A DNA stretch of 64,000 nt from Thioclava sp. GXIMD2076. GTDB lineage: Bacteria; Pseudomonadota; Alphaproteobacteria; Rhodobacterales; Rhodobacteraceae. The notes beneath the pieces are model-generated. The model was not told where the DNA came from and made no database searches. It saw only the letters and a program-made list of their open reading frames with translations. The translations under genes were made by a program, and so were the position numbers. Below are positions 46,140 through 55,781 of the stretch, in pieces; the first letter of the stretch is position 1, and every line of letters begins with the position of its first letter. The stretch spans positions 2,735,001 to 2,799,000 of the forward strand of contig NZ_CP149932.1 of the NCBI RefSeq assembly GCF_037949795.1, written 5' to 3'.

Positions 46140-46242
46140 CTCGGTCCTGTCGCGTGGCACATCGTGAGGCAATCCATAGAGAAAAGCTCAAGCTTTGCCA
46201 ATATTGCGATCGGGGCAAGGCGACCGCCCCGCCCCGACGCGA

Positions 46243-47022
46243 TCACACCGAGATATTGGCCGCCCCGCCATCGAGCGAGATATTCTGGCCCACGATGAAG
46301 CCCGCATGCTGCGAGCACAGGAACGCGCACATCGAACCAAACTCGGTCGAGGTGCCGTAGCGCCCTGCCGGAATGGTCTTGGCACGGCGCGCCTGTGCCT
46401 CCTCCATGCTAATGCCCTCGGCCTTCATCACGCCGCTATCGAGCGAGATCGCGCGGTCGGTCGCGTGGATACCGGGCAGCATGTTGTTGATCGTGACGCC
46501 ATAGCCTGCCACCTGCCGCGAGGTTCCCGCCACAAAACCCGTCAGCCCCGAACGCGCCGAATTCGACAGGCCCAGCTGCGCGATGGGCGCCTTAACCGAT
46601 TGCGAGGTGATGTTCACGATCCGGCCCCAGCCGCGATCGATCATGGTCGGCAGAACCGCCTGCATCATCGCGATCGGCGCCAGCATATTGGCATCGAGCG
46701 CCTTGATGAAATCGTCGCGGTTCCAGTCCGACCAGAGGCCGGGGGGCGGGCCGCCCGCGTTATTGACAAGGATATCGGCCCCCTCGCCGGCCGCCAGAAC
46801 CGCCTTGCGGCCATCTTCGGTCGTGATATCGGCCGCAACCGGCGTGACCTTCACGCCATATTTTCCGGCGATCTCGCGCGCCGTCGCCTCGAGCACATCC
46901 GCTGATCGCGCATTCAGCACGATCTCGACGCCCGCCTCCGCCAGCGCCTCGGCACAGCCGCGCCCGAGCCCCTTGGAGCCTGCACATACGATTGCCTTTT
47001 TATCCCGAATTCCCAGATCCAT
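46243..47022 (-). CDS. SDR-fold protein with altered active site
   Basis: A 259-aa short-chain dehydrogenase/reductase. The NAD(P) loop AGSKGLGRG (14-22), NNAGG (87-91) and Ser140 are in place. The catalytic YxxxK is replaced: the aligned positions are Ser153 and Arg157 (SNSAR). Members of this subgroup may not act as normal oxidoreductases. The C-terminal SLDGG motif is standard. The substrate is unknown. It is divergent from the Hint-domain gene. Confidence 0.85.
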   Translation of the reverse strand: MDLGIRDKKAIVCAGSKGLGRGCAEALAEAGVEIVLNARSADVLEATAREIAGKYGVKVTPVAADITTEDGRKAVLAAGEGADILVNNAGGPPPGLWSDWNRDDFIKALDANMLAPIAMMQAVLPTMIDRGWGRIVNITSQSVKAPIAQLGLSNSARSGLTGFVAGTSRQVAGYGVTINNMLPGIHATDRAISLDSGVMKAEGISMEEAQARRAKTIPAGRYGTSTEFGSMCAFLCSQHAGFIVGQNISLDGGAANISV

Positions 47023-47168
47023 CGGCCCCTCCTGTCATCAAATCCTCCAACAGCTATCACCTGCAGTCCCCGCCGCAAGCCCAGGATTGACACAGTCACG
47101 CCTTTCTTAAGTCATCGTCAGGGAATATAGGTTAACATCAAGGCCCAAAGCCAAGATACTGCCATTCC

Positions 47169-48164
47169 ATGAGCCAAGCGACATTGCAAACGACCCAAAC
47201 CGTTCACGTCTTCGATGCCAGCCTTTTCTGGGTGACAGCCGGTGCCAATCAGGGCGACGGGCTGGATCTGGCCGAATATTGTGTGCCGGGCGATATCTAC
47301 CAGCTCGACCGCGAGGCCGTGCCGATGAAACTGATGGTCGAGATCGAGGGTGACGCGCAACTGATCGCCTCGGGCTCCGAGGTCGGGCAAGAAGGCGACG
47401 CGCTCGAACTGGTCTCGCGCCATGTGATGATGGCCCCCGAGGGGGATAGCGTGGATATCCTGCTTCTGGCCAACCGCGCGGATGATGCGCTTTACGCCCT
47501 GCCGATGTCGCCCATTGCCGCGCGGGTCGATTATACGCTGCTGGAGGCACATGAGGATGCCGGCTCGGCGCGGCTGACCGATCTGATCTGCGTGGCCTTT
47601 ACCGCAGGCACCATGATTACCATCGCGGGCGGCGCGCAGCGTCCGATCGAGGCGCTGAAAACCGGTGACCGCATCCTGACCCGCGACAACGGCCCGCAGC
47701 CCCTGCGCCTTGTGACCAAATCCACCATGCGTGCCTTTGGCAGCTTCGCCCCCGTCGTGATCTCGCGCGGGACGCTGGGCAACGAGGGCGATCTGGTGGT
47801 CAGTCCGCATCACCGGCTGTTTCTCTATCGCCGTGGCCAGGCCCGCATCGGCACGACCGCCGAACTACTGGTGCAGGCCAAACACCTCGTCGATGACGAG
47901 CATGTCTGGCGGCGCGAGGGCGGTTATGTCGATTACTACGCGCTGATTTTCGACCGGCACGAGATCATTTATGCCGAAGGAATTCCGATCGAGAGCCTGA
48001 TGGTGACCAAGGCAAGCCTCTCGCAGATGCCCGACCAGCTGACCGCCGATATCCGCGCGCGCCTGCCCGATCTGGCGCATAAGCCGCATTTCGGCACGGA
48101 GGCGGGGCGCGATCTCCTTGAGAAGGTCGGGCGCGACAAGCTGTTCAGCCGCAAGAAGAGCTGA
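47169..48164 (+). CDS. Stand-alone Hint-domain protein
   Basis: A 331-aa protein typical of Rhodobacterales. Residues 1-135 are an uncharacterised N-terminal part (FDASLFWVTAGANQGDGLD). A Hint (hedgehog/intein) fold starts at Cys141 (CVAFTAGTMI). It continues through PIEALKTGDRILTRDNGPQPLR and SPHHRLFLYRRGQ (the block B-like His). Hint domains cleave the peptide bond before the Cys by N-S acyl shift. There is no signal peptide, and the physiological target is unknown. Confidence 0.85.
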   Translation: MSQATLQTTQTVHVFDASLFWVTAGANQGDGLDLAEYCVPGDIYQLDREAVPMKLMVEIEGDAQLIASGSEVGQEGDALELVSRHVMMAPEGDSVDILLLANRADDALYALPMSPIAARVDYTLLEAHEDAGSARLTDLICVAFTAGTMITIAGGAQRPIEALKTGDRILTRDNGPQPLRLVTKSTMRAFGSFAPVVISRGTLGNEGDLVVSPHHRLFLYRRGQARIGTTAELLVQAKHLVDDEHVWRREGGYVDYYALIFDRHEIIYAEGIPIESLMVTKASLSQMPDQLTADIRARLPDLAHKPHFGTEAGRDLLEKVGRDKLFSRKKS

Positions 48165-48176
48165 GATGTGGCGCCC

Positions 48177-48431
48177 CTAATGGGTGCGCAGCGCGTCGAT
48201 CAGCTCCGGTTTCGACATTTTCGAGCGACCATCGATGCCGATCTCCTGCGCACGGGCGTAGAGGTCGGCTTTGGTCCAGTCCTCATAGGGCGGGGCTTTG
48301 CCACCTTTTTGCGACGGGTGCATGTCCGGGTTGGCCTTCGCATTCGAGATACGCGCCGCCTTTTCCTTCGACATTCCCTCCTCGCGCAGGGTCTTGTAGA
48401 GATCTTCGTCCTTCAGACTGGGATTGGCCAT
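48177..48431 (-). CDS. Rho-N/SAP-like small protein
   Basis: An 84-aa protein. The first half (MANPSLKDEDLYKTLREEGMSK...) is rich in charged helices. The second half (WTKADLYARAQEIGID...SKPELIDALR) matches the Rho N-terminal/SAP helix-extended-loop-helix that binds nucleic acid. AAGGAGG before the ATG at 48431 decides the start. Such proteins often rise under stress in related bacteria; the role here is unknown. Confidence 0.82.
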   Translation of the reverse strand: MANPSLKDEDLYKTLREEGMSKEKAARISNAKANPDMHPSQKGGKAPPYEDWTKADLYARAQEIGIDGRSKMSKPELIDALRTH

Positions 48432-48563
48432 GATGTCCTCCTTTGGGGACAAAACCGTCATAGGGCCCCTCCGGTTCCCGCTGCGGATGAGGGCCCTCAT
48501 ACCCTGCCCCGACCCTGCGCTTCACAATTGCCATAGGTGCCGCGCCATTGTATGAGGCGCATC

Positions 48564-50159
48564 ATGAGCAACCGTCCCGCACTCCCGCCCGAAATCGCCC
48601 GCCGCCGGACCTTCGCGATCATCTCGCACCCCGACGCTGGCAAGACCACACTCACCGAAAAGTTCCTGCTTTTCGGCGGCGCCATCCAGATGGCCGGACA
48701 GGTCCGCGCCAAGGGCGAGGCACGCCGGACGCGCTCGGACTTCATGCAGATGGAAAAAGACCGCGGCATCTCGGTCTCGGCATCGGCAATGTCCTTCGAT
48801 TACAAGAACTTCCGTTATAATCTGGTCGATACTCCCGGCCACTCGGATTTCTCGGAAGATACCTACCGGACCCTGACGGCGGTGGATGCGGCGATCATGG
48901 TGATCGACGGGGCCAAAGGCGTGGAGAGCCAGACCCAGAAGCTCTTCGAGGTCTGCCGCCTGCGCGACCTGCCCATTCTGACCTTCTGTAACAAGATGGA
49001 CCGCGAATCCCGCGAGGTCTTCGAGATCATCGACGAGATCCAGGAAAACCTCGCCATCGATGTGGCACCGGCCTCCTGGCCGATCGGTGTTGGCCGCGAT
49101 TTCCTCGGCGCCTACGATATGCTCAATGACCGTCTCGAGCTGATGGACCGCGCCGACCGGAACAAGGTGGCGGAATCCATCAAGCTGGACGGGCTCGACG
49201 ACCCGAAACTGGCCGACCATATTCCCACAGATCTGCTGGCCAAGCTGCGTGAGGAGATCGAGATGGCGCGCGAGCTGCTGCCGGCCTTCGACCGCCAGTC
49301 CTTTCTCGAGGGCCATATGACCCCGATCTGGTTCGGCTCGGCCATCAACAGCTTCGGCGTGAAGGAACTGATGGACGGGATCGGCAATTACGGCCCCGAG
49401 CCGCAATTCGCCAATGCCGCCGAACGCCAGATCGCGCCCGACGAGAAGAAGGTGCAGGGCTTCGTGTTCAAGGTGCAGGCCAATATGGACCCCAAGCACC
49501 GCGACCGCGTGGCCTTCGTGCGGCTGATCTCGGGGCATTTCGAACGCGGCATGAAACTGACCCATGTACGCTCGAAAAAGCCGATGGCGATCTCGAACCC
49601 CGTGCTCTTCCTCGCCGCCGACCGCGAACTGGCCGAGGAGGCCTGGGGTGGCGATATCATCGGCATCCCCAACCACGGCCAGCTGCGCATCGGCGATGCG
49701 TTGACCGAGGGCGAGATGCTGCATATCACCGGCATCCCCTCCTTTGCGCCGGAACTTCTGCAATCGGTGCGGGCGACCGACCCGATGAAGGGCAAGCATC
49801 TGGAAAAAGCACTGATGCAGTTTGCCGAGGAAGGCGCCGCCAAGGTCTTCAAGCCGATGATCGGCTCGGGCTTTATCGTGGGCGTCGTGGGCGCGCTGCA
49901 ATTCGAGGTTCTGGCAAGCCGGATCGAGCTGGAATACGGCATTCCGGTGCGGTTCGAGCCCTCGCAATTCACCTCGGCCCGCTGGGTCTTGGGCAAGGAA
50001 GAGGCGACAGAGAAGCTGGTGAATGCCAACAAGCAGCATATGGCCACCGATAATGACGGCGATCCGGTCTTCCTGACCCGCCTGCAATGGGACATCGACC
50101 GCGTTGTGCGCGACTATCCCGATGTCACGCTTTCGGCGACCAAAGAGCTGATGCAATAA
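48564..50159 (+). CDS. prfC: Peptide chain release factor 3
   Basis: GTPase that recycles RF1/RF2 from the ribosome after termination. The 531-aa protein has G1 SHPDAGKTTLTEK, switch II DTPGHSDFSED, the NKMD motif and the family stretch FVFKVQANMDPKHRDR. The ATG at 48564 follows GAGG by six bases; an ATG at 48537 lies further upstream. A terminator follows. Confidence 0.96.
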   Translation: MSNRPALPPEIARRRTFAIISHPDAGKTTLTEKFLLFGGAIQMAGQVRAKGEARRTRSDFMQMEKDRGISVSASAMSFDYKNFRYNLVDTPGHSDFSEDTYRTLTAVDAAIMVIDGAKGVESQTQKLFEVCRLRDLPILTFCNKMDRESREVFEIIDEIQENLAIDVAPASWPIGVGRDFLGAYDMLNDRLELMDRADRNKVAESIKLDGLDDPKLADHIPTDLLAKLREEIEMARELLPAFDRQSFLEGHMTPIWFGSAINSFGVKELMDGIGNYGPEPQFANAAERQIAPDEKKVQGFVFKVQANMDPKHRDRVAFVRLISGHFERGMKLTHVRSKKPMAISNPVLFLAADRELAEEAWGGDIIGIPNHGQLRIGDALTEGEMLHITGIPSFAPELLQSVRATDPMKGKHLEKALMQFAEEGAAKVFKPMIGSGFIVGVVGALQFEVLASRIELEYGIPVRFEPSQFTSARWVLGKEEATEKLVNANKQHMATDNDGDPVFLTRLQWDIDRVVRDYPDVTLSATKELMQ

Positions 50160-50165
50160 CGCGCC

Positions 50166-50189
50166 CGCCCCCGTTCAGCGGGGGCGTTT
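50166..50189 (+). terminator. Rho-independent terminator of prfC
   Basis: The CGCCCCC/GGGGGCG stem with a 7-base loop is followed by TTTG, just past the prfC stop. Confidence 0.8.
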
Positions 50190-50274
50190 GCGTTATCTTG
50201 CCCCTCCCCCGACGGTCGGCCCGAATATGGCGCTCCACCGCGCCAATGGCCGTTCCCGAAAGAAAGAACCGCGA

Positions 50275-50769
50275 ATGACGACGCCTCTCCCCCCCGATCT
50301 GGTCACTCGCCTCTGCGAGGCCGCAACCGCGCCGGACGATATCGTGACACTCGAGGCGCTGCTGGCCTGCTGGCTCGAGGATCTGCGCAAGCCTCTGGCG
50401 GAGACCGAGGAGGCCAGCTGGGCCGAACTGTGTGTCTTCGAGCTGACCGATTACCCCGAGCATATCCTGCAGTTCATCGAGCTGGCCCTGCCCCGCCTGT
50501 CGGCCCCTGCCGAGGCAGTGATGCTGGCTGCAGGGCCGTTGGAGGATGTGATCAACGCCCATGGCCTTTTGGTGATCGAGCGGCTTGAGGCGCTGGCCGT
50601 GCAGTCCCCTCGTCTATGCTTCGTTCTCACGGGGGTCGAGTTTGCCGAAACGGCAGATGCCGCCCAGAGCCATGTGATCGAGCGGATCGCCAGCCTACGG
50701 GCAGAGGCGATGGCGCAGGGGCTGACAAAGGGCGGGCCGTTGCCGCCGCCGGATCCGCGCCCCGTTTGA
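50275..50769 (+). CDS. Uncharacterised acidic protein, 164 aa
   Basis: A helical, acidic protein beginning MTTPLPPDLVTRLCEA with Trp/Leu-rich helices (LEALLACWLEDLRKPL, HILQFIELALPRL). No membrane segment, signal or catalytic motif is visible. The start at 50275 has AAAGAA upstream; the frame is open back to 50188, but that stretch overlaps the prfC terminator. I do not recognise a function. Confidence 0.65.
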   Translation: MTTPLPPDLVTRLCEAATAPDDIVTLEALLACWLEDLRKPLAETEEASWAELCVFELTDYPEHILQFIELALPRLSAPAEAVMLAAGPLEDVINAHGLLVIERLEALAVQSPRLCFVLTGVEFAETADAAQSHVIERIASLRAEAMAQGLTKGGPLPPPDPRPV

Positions 50770-50781
50770 TCCCCGCATAAT

Positions 50782-50810
50782 AAAACGCCCGCCAAGATAG
50801 CGGGCGTTTT
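50782..50810. terminator. Bidirectional terminator before osmC
   Basis: AAAACGCCCGC/GCGGGCGTTTT arms with a 7-base loop lie between the convergent 50275-50769 gene and osmC. There are T and A runs on both sides. Confidence 0.9.
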
Positions 50811-50831
50811 GCAGGACATGCCTGACGCGGA

Positions 50832-51254
50832 TCAGTTAACCGTCAGATCCAGCGAGATCTCGCAATTGAGAAGCTTCGAGATCGGGCAACCGGCCTTGGC
50901 CGCCTCTGCCGCCGCGCGGATCTTCTCGGCATCGCCCGCCGAGGTGACCTTGCAGGTCAGCTCCGAGGATTTCACGGCAAAGCTGTCACCTTCCTTATCC
51001 ATCGAGATTTTCGAGGTGGTCTCGATGACCGCATCGGTGATCTCCGCACCGGTCAGCTGGCCGGAAAGCGCCATCGAGAAACAGGCCGCATGGGCCGCAC
51101 CGATCAGCTCTTCGGGATTGGTGCCGGGCTTGTCCTCGAAACGGGTGTTGAAGCCGTAGGGCTGGGCATCGAGGGCTTTCGACTGCGTCGAAACGGTGCC
51201 TTTGCCCTCTTTGATGGTGCCTTCCCAATGGGCGGAGCCGCGTTTGACGATCAT
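50832..51254 (-). CDS. osmC: OsmC family thiol peroxidase
   Basis: Reduces organic hydroperoxides with lipoyl or dithiol partners. The 140-aa protein has the two redox cysteines Cys58 (GAAHAACFSMAL) and Cys123 (AKAGCPISK), 65 residues apart, the OsmC pattern. AAGGAGA precedes the ATG at 51254. It is a single gene ending at a terminator. Confidence 0.94.
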   Translation of the reverse strand: MIVKRGSAHWEGTIKEGKGTVSTQSKALDAQPYGFNTRFEDKPGTNPEELIGAAHAACFSMALSGQLTGAEITDAVIETTSKISMDKEGDSFAVKSSELTCKVTSAGDAEKIRAAAEAAKAGCPISKLLNCEISLDLTVN

Positions 51255-51325
51255 ATCTGTCTCCTTCAGAACTTGTGTAACTTGCATGGATAACGCCGCC
51301 GCCTGCCCTCCTGTTCCATCCCCGG

Positions 51326-52597
51326 CTAAAGGATAAGGATTGCCCTGAAGTCATTTACATTGGTCAGCGTCGGGCCCGGCACGACCTGCTGCCCAAGAGC
51401 GGCGAAGAACCCGTGGCTGTCATGCACGGCCATCGCCTCCGGGGCGCTCACACCCAGCCTATGGGCAAGGGTCAGCGTGCCGGGGCCCACCCATGCGCCC
51501 GCCACCTCCGCCGAGCCATCCACCCCATCGGTATCGCAGGCCATCGCCCAGATCCGCGGTGCGCCCGCAAGCGTCAGCGCCAGCCCCAGCATATATTCGG
51601 CATTCGGCCCGCCACTGGCCGTGGCCGATTTGCCTCTCTGGGTCACGGTGCATTCGCCGCCAGACAGTAACAGAAGCGGCTTGGTGCCCTTGGCCGAGAG
51701 ATCCATCGCCAGACGGGCCTGTTTCGCGGCCAGATCGCGGGCCTCGCCTTCGAGCGCATCGCCCAGGATCTCGACACCGATCCCTTCGGCTTGCGCAAGC
51801 TCGGCCGCGGCCTCGAGCGAAACGCTAGGTGCGGCGATAATCTCGGTCGTGGCGCGCGCAAGGCGCGGATCGTCCGGAGCCACCACACCGGTGGGCCCGT
51901 CCAGCACCGCCCGCACAGATGCGGGCAGATCCAGCTTGAACATATCGGCAATCGCGCGTGCATCGGCGGAGGTCGTGGCATCGCCCACGGTCGGCCCCGA
52001 GGCGATGAAGGCCGGATCATCTCCGGGCACATCCGAGATCATCAGCGTGCGCATCCGGGCCGGATAGGCCGCAGCCGCCAGCTGCCCGCCCTTCACGCGG
52101 CTCAGGTGTTTGCGCAGCACATTCATCCGGTCGATCGTGGCACCCGATTCCAGCAAGGCCCGGTTCACGGCCTGTTTCTCGGCCAGAGTAATCTCCCCCG
52201 CAGGCGCACATAAAAGCGCCGACCCACCGCCCGAGATGAGCGCGATGACCGTATCATCCTCGCCCAGCCCCTCCAGCAGATCCAGCATCCGGCGCGTGGC
52301 CTCGACGCCCGCCTGATCGGGAACCGGATGCGCAGCCTCGACGATCTCGATCCCCTTGGTCGGGCGGCCATAGCCGTAACGGGTGATCACCAGCCCCTCA
52401 CAGGGCCCCCAGACCGATTCCACCGCTTCGGCCATCCGCGCCGAGGCCTTCCCCGCCCCCACGATCACCACGCGGCCGTCGGGTTTGGGGCCCAGCGCTT
52501 CGGGCACGCAGATCATCGGATCGGCGGCGGCGACGGCGGCGTTGAACAGTCTGTGCAACAGGGCGACGGGTTCGGGCATCGGTATTTTCGGAACCAA
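51326..52597 (-). CDS. Glycerate 2-kinase (MOFRL family, TtuD-like)
   Basis: Phosphorylates D-glycerate to 2-phosphoglycerate, feeding C2 and tartrate/hydroxypyruvate carbon into glycolysis. The protein of about 423 aa has ALISGGGSALLCAP (phosphate loop), LSRVKGGQLAAAAYPA, ISDVPGDDPAFIASGPT and a C-terminal GVDGSAEVAGAWV. The start codon is unclear: AGGAGG stands five bases before a TTG at 52597, which I prefer. An ATG at 52579 is 23 bases away from it. Confidence 0.9.
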   Translation of the reverse strand: MVPKIPMPEPVALLHRLFNAAVAAADPMICVPEALGPKPDGRVVIVGAGKASARMAEAVESVWGPCEGLVITRYGYGRPTKGIEIVEAAHPVPDQAGVEATRRMLDLLEGLGEDDTVIALISGGGSALLCAPAGEITLAEKQAVNRALLESGATIDRMNVLRKHLSRVKGGQLAAAAYPARMRTLMISDVPGDDPAFIASGPTVGDATTSADARAIADMFKLDLPASVRAVLDGPTGVVAPDDPRLARATTEIIAAPSVSLEAAAELAQAEGIGVEILGDALEGEARDLAAKQARLAMDLSAKGTKPLLLLSGGECTVTQRGKSATASGGPNAEYMLGLALTLAGAPRIWAMACDTDGVDGSAEVAGAWVGPGTLTLAHRLGVSAPEAMAVHDSHGFFAALGQQVVPGPTLTNVNDFRAILIL

Positions 52598-52646
52598 GGA
52601 AACCTCCTGCAATATAAAAGGGGGCAGTCACCTGCCCCCCGTTATG

Positions 52647-54239
52647 TCACTCGGCAACCGTGATACGGCCATCGGTATAGGGTTTCACCGGCCCGTTTGC
52701 AGCCATGTATTCGGCCAGCACATCTGCCAGATCGGGGCCATAGTCGTAGACATTGGTCGCATCGGTCCCGAACATGGCATAGCCATCACCGCCCGCGCGG
52801 ACATAGTTGTTGGTCACTACGCCATAGGTGGCCTCGGGGTCGATCGGCGCCCAGTCTCCATCCTTCATGACCATCACATCCGAGATACGCGATCCGGCCT
52901 CGGCCGACGGCGTCACGGTATATTTCAGCCCGCCCACCTGCGAGAAGCGCCCTGCGACCTCCTCCATCTGGCTCGCGCCATTTTCCAGCGCGGCCACGAT
53001 GACCGAGCCTTTCGCGTCAAATGTGGCAAGCGTATTCTGGAACGGCAATACCGTCAGCACATCGCCCATCGTTACATCCCCCGCCGGCAACGAGGCCCGG
53101 AGCCCCCCCCCATTGGTGATCGCGATGGTGATGCCCTGATCCTTCACACGGTCAATCATCGCATCGGTCATCAGATCGCCCATCGGGCATTCCTTCAGGC
53201 GGCAGACATCGCGCGAGCCGTCAATGGCATCGGTGGATTGCGCCACCACCTTCTGGCGGATCTCCTCGAGCGGTTTGGCAAGCTCGGTCAGACGCGCCTT
53301 GGCCTCAGGGTCTTCGGCGACCGAGGCATCGAGCAGGATCGGCTGACCTTCGGTCGATTTGACCACACCGGCATCATCGAAGGTGACCGTAAGATCGCCC
53401 AGATATTTGCTATGCGCCGAGGCCGTGACAATCGCCGTCTTGCCAACCATGGTCGGATAGGGCCCCTCTGCCCCCTCCATATCGCCCAGAAGCGTATGGG
53501 TATGGCCGCCCACGATCACATCCAAATCCGGCACCGCCTTGGCGGTTTCCTGATCCACATAATAGCCCGAATGCGACAGCAGGATGATCTTGTCCACGCC
53601 TTCGGCCTTGAGCTTTTCCACCTCTTCCTTGATGACAGGCACCGGCTCCGAGAAGGTGATGTTCTTGCCTGGGCTCGACAGGATCGCGTTATCCTGCGCG
53701 GTAGTCCCGATCAGGCCGATCTTCTGCCCGCCCACCTCAAGCACCACCGATTTCTTGATCTTGCCATCGAGCGCGGGCTCTTTCGACACATCGCCATTGG
53801 CCATCAGCATCGGAAAATCGAGCGCGTCGATATATTTGCCCAGCACCTCCGGCCCGTCATCGAACTCGTGATTGCCCACGACCATCGCCTGATAGCCCAT
53901 CATATCCATGAACTCGGCCGACGCCTTGCCCTTGTAATAGGTATAGAACAGCGTGCCCTGGAACTGGTCGCCCGCATCCACGAGGATCGAGTTCTCGGCC
54001 TTGGCACGCGCCTCCCTGATCGCCGTCACCTGACGCGCGGTGCCGCCAAAGCACTCCCCCGCGTCATTATCCTCGGTGGAACAGGTCGAATCATATTTGT
54101 TGATCGGTTCGAAGCGTGCATGGAAATCATTCGTGTGCAGAATGGTCAGCGTATAATCGGCATGGGCAGCACCTGCGGCCGTAAGCCCCGCCATCAGCGC
54201 AATTCCCGCCACGCGCGTTTTCAGAAATCCTGTAGACAT
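52647..54239 (-). CDS. Periplasmic 5'-nucleotidase/metallophosphatase
   Basis: A 530-aa exported UshA-like enzyme that removes phosphate from nucleotides. The signal peptide ends near AAGAAHA|DYT. The metallophosphoesterase domain has ILHTNDFHAR, DAGDQFQGTLF, VVGNHEFDDG and GGHTHTLLG metal motifs. The C-terminal 5'-nucleotidase domain contains NGGGLRASLPAGDVTMGD. ATG at 54239 follows GGAGG. No transporter lies beside it. The 50-bp gap to the glycerate kinase gene on the same strand allows co-transcription. Confidence 0.94.
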   Translation of the reverse strand: MSTGFLKTRVAGIALMAGLTAAGAAHADYTLTILHTNDFHARFEPINKYDSTCSTEDNDAGECFGGTARQVTAIREARAKAENSILVDAGDQFQGTLFYTYYKGKASAEFMDMMGYQAMVVGNHEFDDGPEVLGKYIDALDFPMLMANGDVSKEPALDGKIKKSVVLEVGGQKIGLIGTTAQDNAILSSPGKNITFSEPVPVIKEEVEKLKAEGVDKIILLSHSGYYVDQETAKAVPDLDVIVGGHTHTLLGDMEGAEGPYPTMVGKTAIVTASAHSKYLGDLTVTFDDAGVVKSTEGQPILLDASVAEDPEAKARLTELAKPLEEIRQKVVAQSTDAIDGSRDVCRLKECPMGDLMTDAMIDRVKDQGITIAITNGGGLRASLPAGDVTMGDVLTVLPFQNTLATFDAKGSVIVAALENGASQMEEVAGRFSQVGGLKYTVTPSAEAGSRISDVMVMKDGDWAPIDPEATYGVVTNNYVRAGGDGYAMFGTDATNVYDYGPDLADVLAEYMAANGPVKPYTDGRITVAE

Positions 54240-54386
54240 CAAAATCCTCCACTCAGGTCATCGCCAGTCTCGCAAATTTGACCGGACTGTCAAAACTCTG
54301 TGTGACATTGCCCCGAGGTGAAGCCGATTTTCGCCGCTTTCGTGAAAGAGATTGATTATTTCCGCGCCATTGGGCATGTGAAACCC

Positions 54387-54722
54387 ATGCTTATATACAA
54401 GATCTTCCGCCCCGCCGAATGGCAGGCCCTCCAATCGCAGGGATCGACCTCGGGCGCGCCCATCGATCTCGCCGATGGCTATATCCATATCTCGACCGCC
54501 GAGCAGGTACGCGAGACCGCTGCCAAGCATTTCGCCCAAGCCGGTGATCTGGTGCTGGTCAGCCTTGAGGCCGACACTCTCGGTCACGCCCTCCGATGGG
54601 AGGTCTCGCGTGGCGGGGCGCTCTTCCCGCATCTTTACCGCGATATGACCATGGCGGATGTGATCGCCCATATGCCCCTGCCCCAAGGCCCCGAGGGCCA
54701 TATCTTTCCGGAGACCCTGTAA
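54387..54722 (+). CDS. DUF952 family protein
   Basis: A 111-aa protein with the DUF952 signature: IYKIFRPAEWQAL, then DLADGYIHISTAEQV and the C-terminal ALFPHLYRDMTMADV. The family has an unclear function. The start at 54387 lacks a strong ribosome binding site; the frame is open to 54318. Its stop abuts the pyrD ATG, so it is translationally linked to pyrD. Confidence 0.85.
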   Translation: MLIYKIFRPAEWQALQSQGSTSGAPIDLADGYIHISTAEQVRETAAKHFAQAGDLVLVSLEADTLGHALRWEVSRGGALFPHLYRDMTMADVIAHMPLPQGPEGHIFPETL

Positions 54723-55781
54723 ATGCCCTTGATCGAGAGCCTCGGCCTGCGCGCGCTGCACCAGTTGAACCCCGAAACCGCCCATGGCCTCTCGATCAAG
54801 GCCCTCGCCGCCGGCCTCGTGCCGATGAAAGGCGTCTGGACCAGTCCGCGCGTTGCCACGCAGGTGGCGGGTCTCGATCTTCCCAATCCGGTGGGGCTTG
54901 CCGCAGGTTTCGACAAGAATGCCGAGGCCGTGGCCCCCCTCATGCGGGCGGGCTTCGGCTTCATCGAGGTGGGCGCTGCCACGCCCCGCGCCCAGCCCGG
55001 AAACCCCAAGCCCCGCCTCTTCCGCCTGACCGAGGACCGCGCGGTCATCAACCGTTTCGGCTTCAACAACGAAGGCATGGAACCCATCTCGCACCGCCTT
55101 GCCGCCCGCCCCACGGGCATTCCGGTGGGCCTCAATCTGGGCGCCAACAAGGATAGCGAGGACCGCGCCGCCGATTTCGCCAAGGTGCTGGCCCATGCAG
55201 GCCCCTGGCTCGATTTCGCCACCGTCAATGTCTCCTCGCCCAATACCGAGAAGCTGCGCGACCTGCAGGGCGCCGAGGCCCTGACGGCGCTCCTTTCGGG
55301 GGTGATCGCGACCCGCAACACGCTGACCCGCCCGATCCCCGTCTTCCTCAAGATCGCCCCCGATCTGACGGATGCCGAGATTGACGATATCGCACAGGTC
55401 GCCAGAACCACCGGTATCGACGCGATCATCGCCACCAATACCACCCTCTCGCGTGAGGGGCTGCAAAGCCCCTATGCACCGGAAAAGGGCGGCATGTCCG
55501 GTGCGCCTCTCTTCGAGACATCCACCCGCGTGCTGGCGAAACTCTCGCAGGCGACCGATGGGCAGATCCCGCTGATCGGCGTGGGCGGCATTTCCTCCGC
55601 CGAGGACGCCTATCAGAAGATCCTCGCAGGTGCCTCCGCGGTGCAGCTCTACTCGGCGCTCGTCTATCACGGGCTCTCGCTCGCGGACCGGATCGCCCGC
55701 GGTCTCGACACACTTCTCGAACGCGACGGCTATGCCAATATCGCGGACGCCACCGGCAAGGGGCGCGACGCATGGCTCTGA
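54723..55781 (+). CDS. pyrD: Dihydroorotate dehydrogenase (quinone), class 2
   Basis: Oxidises dihydroorotate to orotate in pyrimidine synthesis, passing electrons to quinone at the inner membrane. The 352-aa protein has the N-terminal helical extension of class 2 (residues 1-45), then [25 protein letters not shown] and the catalytic-loop [24 protein letters not shown] and [10 protein letters not shown] bind FMN. Its stop is 10 bases inside arsC. Confidence 0.97.
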   Translation: MPLIESLGLRALHQLNPETAHGLSIKALAAGLVPMKGVWTSPRVATQVAGLDLPNPVGLAAGFDKNAEAVAPLMRAGFGFIEVGAATPRAQPGNPKPRLFRLTEDRAVINRFGFNNEGMEPISHRLAARPTGIPVGLNLGANKDSEDRAADFAKVLAHAGPWLDFATVNVSSPNTEKLRDLQGAEALTALLSGVIATRNTLTRPIPVFLKIAPDLTDAEIDDIAQVARTTGIDAIIATNTTLSREGLQSPYAPEKGGMSGAPLFETSTRVLAKLSQATDGQIPLIGVGGISSAEDAYQKILAGASAVQLYSALVYHGLSLADRIARGLDTLLERDGYANIADATGKGRDAWL

